NCBI RefSeq assembly: GCF_030718995.1
Contig: NZ_CP132204.1
Coordinates: forward strand, 4,030,001-4,094,000
Direction of reading: 5' to 3'
Source of the DNA: Arthrobacter oryzae
GTDB taxonomy: Bacteria > Actinomycetota > Actinomycetes > Actinomycetales > Micrococcaceae
DNA length: 64,000 nucleotides
Notes under the pieces: model-generated
What the model was told of the DNA's origin: nothing
Databases searched by the model: none
Seen by the model: only the letters and a program-made list of their open reading frames with translations
Program-made: the position numbers and the translations under genes
Shown here: positions 59,999 to 64,000 of the stretch, one piece after another
How the letters are laid out: every line of letters begins with the position of its first letter
How positions within the stretch are numbered: the first letter of the stretch is position 1

Positions 59999-60502
59999 AT
60001 GGAGAACGGCGTGACGGACCGGCTGTGGGACAGGGAGGTGCAGGAGTTCATAGCTGCCTGCCGCCAGGAGAAGCTGAGCGACATTTCGGTAAACCAACTC
60101 GACACGGAAAACGGACAGTCGCTCTTGTCCGTTTCGGCAACCTACCGGTCCAGGAATGGGCGCATTCTGCCCGTCGGTTACCGGTGGACGAAGTCACGAT
60201 CCGGCCCGATGGGGGAGGTCTACATCGGTCGGGCGAACGCGCCGGCCGGTCTGGAGCTGGACGGACTCTTCTGGTTGGCCCTCAGGTCCGGCCTGTGGGT
60301 TGAGCGGCGCCACGTCGCCTTTGCACTGCTGGCACTAACTGATCTTCAGTCAAAAGCCGACGGAGTCCGCGTGCGGCTGCAGCTCGAGTACCTCAAGGTG
60401 CTTGGCGGCAATGAACCCGGCGCACAAGCGCGGGAACTGACCCTGCAAACACTCAACGACCTCGCTTATCTGTACGGCACCCGTTCGACGCCAACAGCCT
60501 GA
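59999..60502 (+). CDS. Hypothetical protein
   Basis: 167 residues from ATG 59999 (GTG 60011 with GGAGAA is an alternative). Mixed alpha/beta, soluble: LWDREVQEFIAACRQEKLSD, VGYRWTKSRSGPMGEVYIG, then a helical C-terminus ending NDLAYLYGTRST. I do not recognise a family. It directly precedes the nuclease lipoprotein in the same frame, separated only by its TGA. Confidence 0.6.
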   Translation: MENGVTDRLWDREVQEFIAACRQEKLSDISVNQLDTENGQSLLSVSATYRSRNGRILPVGYRWTKSRSGPMGEVYIGRANAPAGLELDGLFWLALRSGLWVERRHVAFALLALTDLQSKADGVRVRLQLEYLKVLGGNEPGAQARELTLQTLNDLAYLYGTRSTPTA

Positions 60503-60532
60503 GCTGAACACCGCATCACGAAGGACACGACG

Positions 60533-61270
60533 ATTCCACCCTGCAGCTCCAAAGTACTGACCATTGCGACCGCCTTACTCCTGCTGGGTGGACTGTCCGG
60601 CTGTGACGCCGCAGCATCCGCCGGCGCTGCGATTGCCAAAACCCTCCGGAGCGCTGAACCCCACCCTGGTTCGGAGGAGCCGGTTCCCCAACCGGCAATA
60701 GGCCCTGAGGAGGTTGCTGCCGCAAACGCGCAGCTTGGCAATATCCCGGTGAAGGGGCGCGCACCGAAGACCGGCTATAGCCGCGAACAGTTTGGGCCGA
60801 CCTGGGCGGATGTGGACCGAAACGGATGTGACACACGAAATGACATCCTGGCCCGGGACCTGACCGGCGAGACATTCAAACCCGGCACCCGCGACTGCGT
60901 CGTGGCAACCGGCATTCTGGCCGACAAGTACACCGGGGCAACCATCCGGTTCGTCCGCGGTCCGGATTCCAGCTCAGCGGTGCAGATCGACCACATCGTT
61001 CCGCTGTCGCTGGCCTGGCAGACCGGCGCCCAGCAGTTCAGCGCCGAGCAGCGGAAACAATTCGCCAACGATCCGCTGAACCTCATGGCGGCCGACGGCG
61101 CGGCGAACTCGGCCAAGGGGGACAGTGACGCCGCCTCCTGGCTGCCACCGAACAAGTCCTTCCGATGCGAATACACTGCCCGGATGACCGCGGTGAAGGC
61201 GAGGTACAAGCTATGGGTCACCCAGCCGGAGCGTGACGCGATCCAGCGCGTCCTGGCCACCTGCGCCTGA
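60533..61270 (+). CDS. HNH/DUF1524 nuclease-like lipoprotein, non-canonical start
   Basis: About 245 residues. The C-terminal domain has QIDHIVPLSLAW, NLMAADGAANSAKGD and PPNKSF, the DUF1524 HNH-type (GmrSD C-terminal-like) signature with DHIVP and NxxxNxxKGD-like elements. The open frame extends upstream of GTG 60749 through a lipoprotein signal, LTIATALLLLGGLSGC with lipobox LSGC, to about 60533. No ATG/GTG/TTG precedes the signal; ATT 60533 follows AAGGA by 7 nt. Either a rare ATT start, or a decayed start. A secreted, membrane-anchored nuclease. Confidence 0.68.
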   Translation: MPPCSSKVLTIATALLLLGGLSGCDAAASAGAAIAKTLRSAEPHPGSEEPVPQPAIGPEEVAAANAQLGNIPVKGRAPKTGYSREQFGPTWADVDRNGCDTRNDILARDLTGETFKPGTRDCVVATGILADKYTGATIRFVRGPDSSSAVQIDHIVPLSLAWQTGAQQFSAEQRKQFANDPLNLMAADGAANSAKGDSDAASWLPPNKSFRCEYTARMTAVKARYKLWVTQPERDAIQRVLATCA

Positions 61271-61276
61271 TTTCGA

Positions 61277-61441
61277 ATGAAGCCCGCCACTGAAGCCACC
61301 GCAGACAACTACGCCCTGGGTTACGCCCAGCGGCGATCTTGGGTCATGTGGTCCTGGATGTGCGGCGTCGGCCTATTGCGGTCCACGAAACTGCTCACGG
61401 AACGCGGACCCCGATACGCGAGGTGGCTGGAGAGCTGCTGA
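61277..61441 (+). CDS. Doubtful short ORF before the IS element
   Basis: 54 codons, MKPATEATADNYALGYAQRR..., from ATG 61277, 6 bp after the nuclease stop. There is no family likeness and base use is unremarkable. It may be a remnant of a gene truncated before the IS insertion, or non-coding. Confidence 0.25.
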   Translation: MKPATEATADNYALGYAQRRSWVMWSWMCGVGLLRSTKLLTERGPRYARWLESC

Positions 61442-61504
61442 GTGGATTAGCACGGTTGAACGTGGGCCTCACGGGTTTGGATACAGAAAAAACCCCCGGA
61501 ATCC

Positions 61505-61529
61505 TTGAACTGCTCCCCGGAAGTTGGAC
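61505..61529. repeat. IS left inverted repeat (IRL)
   Basis: TTGAACTGCTCCCCGGAAGT and on to GGAC; it matches the reverse complement of 62845-62869 at 24 of 25 positions. IS3-type ends would begin at the TG at 61506. Confidence 0.9.
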
Positions 61530-61565
61530 TGAGAAATTCAGTTCAAACTCCCGGGGAGCAGTTTC

Positions 61566-62829
61566 GTGCAATCAAGTAGTTCATTGTCTGAAGTCCAGCG
61601 CCAGGCCGCTGTAGCGTGGTTTGAGAAAGGCCTTGCAGATACGGCCACAGCTAACCTGCTGGGCGTGTCCCGTTGGCCGGTTAAGGCGCTGTATCGGCGG
61701 TGGAGGATTCGTGGTCAAGGAGCGCTGGTGACCAAACCGGGAAAGCAGTCATACTCTTTCGACTTCAAGCTCGCGTTGGTCGAACGGTTCCTCGCAGGCG
61801 AGACCGCACCGGATCTCGCAGCCGAGGCTGACCTGTCTTCGCCGTTGTTACTGAAAAAGTGGGCGCGTGTGTATCGTCACGAAGGCGCGGACGCCTTGCG
61901 CCCGAAGCCTAAAAGGCCGACCTCGGAAGCCCGAGACCCCACCACCGTCGGAGACATCCGAGCTGGAGCGGCTGCGCCGGGAAAACGAACGTTTGCGGGC
62001 AGAAGTGGCCTATCTGGGAAAATTACGGGCCTTGAGGGCTCAAAAACAACGGTGAAGGTTCAAGCCCTCATCGCCCTCAAGGCTGACTTCCCACTTCCGG
62101 TCCTGCTGCATGTCTCGGGTCTTGCCCGATCGACATTCTTCTATCACCAGTCCCGCCTCCAGGCGCCAGACCCGCAGGAGGCACTCAAGACCGCAGTCAC
62201 AGAGATCTTCACGACGAACCACGGCCGGTACGGACACCGACGTATCCACACGGAACTGATGAAGCAAGGCTGGGCGATCGCGAAGAAGACCGTGCTGAAG
62301 CTGATGGGCATCCTCGGGCTCGTCTGCGAGGTTCGGCGGAGGAAGCGCTACAACTCCTAGCAAGGCGAACAGGGCGCTGTTGCGCCTAACCGGCTGAACC
62401 GGGAGTTCGACGCCACCGCCCCGAACCAAAAGTGGGTGACGGATGTGACCGAATTCAGTATCGGCGACCGAAAGCTCTACTTCTCACCGGTCATGGACCT
62501 CTTTGACCGGCAGATCATCGCCCATTCAATCAGCACGTCCCCGAACCTCGCGCTCACCAATACTTCCCTGAAGCAAGCCCTCGCCTGCCTGGAGCCCGGT
62601 CAGCAGCCGGTCGGGCATTCAGAAGGGCAACTGCTACGACAATGCCGTGATGGAGAACTTCTTCGGCCACCTCAAGGAAGAGATGTTCCACCGCGTCCGG
62701 TTCCTCAGCACCGACGCTCTGGCCGTGCACCTGAACGAATACATCCGCTGGTACGACACCAACCGGATCTCAACAAAGCTTGAGGGCCTGAGCCCGGTGC
62801 AATACAGTGCCCAGGCCCTCGCGGCTTAG
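61566..62829 (+). pseudogene. IS3-family transposase remnant (orfA + orfB)
   Basis: orfA: helix-turn-helix start (QRQAAVAWFEKGLADTATAN), then an extra A in CCTAAAAGG (about 61910) shifts the frame before KGRPRKPE...RLRRENERLRAEVAYLG. CAAAAAC near 62041 could serve the usual -1 switch to orfB. orfB: a TAG at 62358-62360 cuts YNS*QGEQGAV. DxD-type TDVTEF follows. A deletion near 62620 removes the middle catalytic Asp region, and the end MENFFGHLKEEMFHR is in another frame. Not functional. Confidence 0.88.
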
Positions 62830-62844
62830 GATCTTATTTTACCC

Positions 62845-62869
62845 GTCCAACTTCCGGGGACCAGTTCAA
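62845..62869. repeat. IS right inverted repeat (IRR)
   Basis: GTCCAACTTCCGGGGACCAG to TTCAA, the partner of IRL with one mismatch (G for C). Confidence 0.9.
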
Positions 62870-62904
62870 AGAGGTGCGGGGCGCTTCATTATGCGGACGA
62901 ACTG

Positions 62905-64000
62905 TCAGCTGCGGTACTTGAACAGCGCGGTGTGGGACGATCCGTCCTTGAGTGTCAGCTTGAACATGCGGCAGGAGTTGGCCCACGCCTTCTCTGTCTT
63001 CCAGACGTACGTGTAGACACCCTGAGCCGCATCGTAGGACAGACTGCTGGAGCCTGCAGTCGATGTAGTCTCCACCTCAGCAAGAGCCGCCCCTGTATCG
63101 CAGGTAACAGGCGCCGACGTCGGTGATCCCGCTGCCAGGATGTCCATGCCGAGGTCGCCGCCCAGGCTGAACTGCATAGGTACAGCCCGTCCGGCCGTCA
63201 TGACGTTCAGGGCCGGCGCCGCGTCCACCGGTGCCATGAACCCGCCGAAGTTGTAGGCTGAGCCGACCGCGGGCAAGGTTACCGTGGAGGCGGTACCCAT
63301 TGCGTGGTCAGCGGTGAAGCCCACAACCCCAATCTCGACATCCTTTCCTCGGGAGACCTCGGTGATGGTTGCCGTCCGCGCTGCCGCATCGACTGCGCCT
63401 GCCGGAATGCCGTCCACGCTGAGGCCCCAGATGCCGACCCGGGGATCGCTGGACTCCCACGTCACCTGAACGGTGCTGGTGCCGCCGGCGGTGGACGTCG
63501 CCACAGCTTTGACGTTCAGCGGGGCAGCAGGGAGGGCGTCGCGGGGACCGGATCCGACGTGGACCGCTGCCGACGCGTTGGCAATTAGGCCGTTCGCGTC
63601 CGTCATCCTGACCTGCATCTGCCCGTCCCACTTTGCCGGGTAGGTGTGCCGGGCGACCGGAGTGGTGCCGGATTCTTCGAAAGTCCCGTCACCGTTGTAG
63701 TCCCAGTCGTACCTGATGATCGACGAATTGGGCGAGTACGAGGCTGATGCGTCGAAGGTGAACTCCTGACCCACCGGACCCCAGTACGCCGGGTGCCGGA
63801 GGATGGCGACAGGCCGTTCCTGGATTCGGGTCAGGGCCGTGGTCAGTGCGGCTTTCGTGTCCCCGCCGTTGACGATGACCTGGCCCGTGGTGGCCTGCGC
63901 CAGCGCCGCGTAGAAGCTGCTGAAGTAGGACGGAACGACCGGGTAGACGTTGACGGGGTCGATCTCCAGGGCCCGCTGTGCGACGGACGCGAGCGTACTT
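62905..64000 (-). CDS. Surface protein with PKD and PxKF domains, 5'-truncated
   Basis: C-terminal about 365 residues; the frame runs on past the window end. The part nearest the edge (EIDPVNVYPVVPSYF, QVIVNGGDTKAALTTALTRI) resembles the end of a VWA-like domain. Then a PKD domain (FTFDASASYSPNSSIIRYDW), a fibronectin-like stretch (PAAPLNVKAVATST), and a PxKF domain (AGRAVPMQFSLGGDLGMDIL, YTYVWKTEKAWANSC). PxKF domains end many actinobacterial secreted proteins. It lies just outside the IS right end, so its 3' flank is disturbed. Confidence 0.82.
   Translation of the reverse strand, partial: STLASVAQRALEIDPVNVYPVVPSYFSSFYAALAQATTGQVIVNGGDTKAALTTALTRIQERPVAILRHPAYWGPVGQEFTFDASASYSPNSSIIRYDWDYNGDGTFEESGTTPVARHTYPAKWDGQMQVRMTDANGLIANASAAVHVGSGPRDALPAAPLNVKAVATSTAGGTSTVQVTWESSDPRVGIWGLSVDGIPAGAVDAAARTATITEVSRGKDVEIGVVGFTADHAMGTASTVTLPAVGSAYNFGGFMAPVDAAPALNVMTAGRAVPMQFSLGGDLGMDILAAGSPTSAPVTCDTGAALAEVETTSTAGSSSLSYDAAQGVYTYVWKTEKAWANSCRMFKLTLKDGSSHTALFKYRS

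Larger units (their letters stand above)
61505..62869 (+). mobile_element. Decayed IS3-family (IS150-like) insertion sequence
   Basis: Terminal inverted repeats of 25 bp, left 61505-61529 and right 62845-62869, differ at one position (TTGAACTGCTCCCCGG on the left). The interior has the orfA/orfB order of IS3 elements, with frameshifts, a stop and a deletion. I see no matching target-site duplication at the edges (TCC on the left, AGA on the right), suggesting later rearrangement or age. Confidence 0.9.

Noticed and set aside
61867..62055. Independent 62-codon gene inside the IS
   Set aside because: It is the C-terminal part of orfA in the correct frame, reached after the one-base insertion.
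61490..62880. Target-site duplication flanking the IS
   Set aside because: Three or four bases on each side (TCC / AGA or CCT / AAG) do not match.
1..64000. CRISPR array or prophage
   Set aside because: No regularly spaced repeats, and no phage structural or integrase genes were seen.

Overview
The window is a high-GC actinobacterial chromosome segment. Gene content and protein style suggest Micrococcaceae, of the Arthrobacter/Pseudarthrobacter type; this is inferred from family resemblance, not from a search. Supporting signs are GC-rich third positions, an actinobacterial suf operon with sufR, a GlgA of about 400 residues, BioY-BioM-BioN, DUF3099, and a DevS/DevR-type hypoxia two-component pair. 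I see no rRNA, tRNA or CRISPR array.

Region 1 (1-8800): heme O synthase (ctaB, cut by the window edge) converges on heme A synthase (ctaA). An ABC exporter pair lies beside it, then the iron-sulfur assembly operon sufR-sufB-sufD-Rieske ferredoxin-sufC-sufT. A DtxR/IdeR-like iron box precedes sufR. The order ctaB, ctaA, ABC genes, sufR, suf resembles the M. tuberculosis Rv1451-Rv1466 region, but sufS and sufU are absent here.

Region 2 (8800-16460): a zinc metallopeptidase, an acyl-CoA ligase plus thiolase pair converging on the biotin ECF transporter bioY-bioM-bioN, and an ABC-F ATPase. Region 3 (16460-30020): a MITE-like inverted repeat, SURF1 and two small conserved genes, fabG, an Hsp20, an SDR, serB, an ABC ATPase, a TSUP permease, an rRNA methylase, rpmE2, a lipoate ligase, pepN and a YeiH-like permease. 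Region 4 (30020-33540): a three-gene module of circularly permuted ATP-grasp, alpha-E and transglutaminase-like proteins.

Region 5 (33540-39440): a DevS-like histidine kinase and DevR-like regulator, two PPOX/flavin-binding paralogs and a universal stress protein. A shared palindromic motif close to the mycobacterial DosR box lies upstream of most of them. It recurs upstream of a hemerythrin gene at 53.7 kb. Region 6 (39440-48950): glgC/glgA, then a fatty-acid locus (acyl-CoA oxidase, TetR, thiolase, high-molecular-weight FabG, MaoC dehydratase) that resembles Rv0241c-Rv0244c. A perfect 31-bp palindrome separates the TetR gene from fadA.

Region 7 (48950-64000): an FUSC permease, a serine hydrolase, a glutathionyl-hydroquinone reductase-like protein, an M50 peptidase, a TraR/DksA protein, hemerythrin and malQ. 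Accessory material follows: an HNH nuclease with a possible modification-sensing N-terminus, a cyclopropane synthase, several small genes, one frameshifted gene, and a nuclease lipoprotein that seems to lack a standard start codon. It ends with a decayed IS3-family element and a partial PKD/PxKF surface protein.
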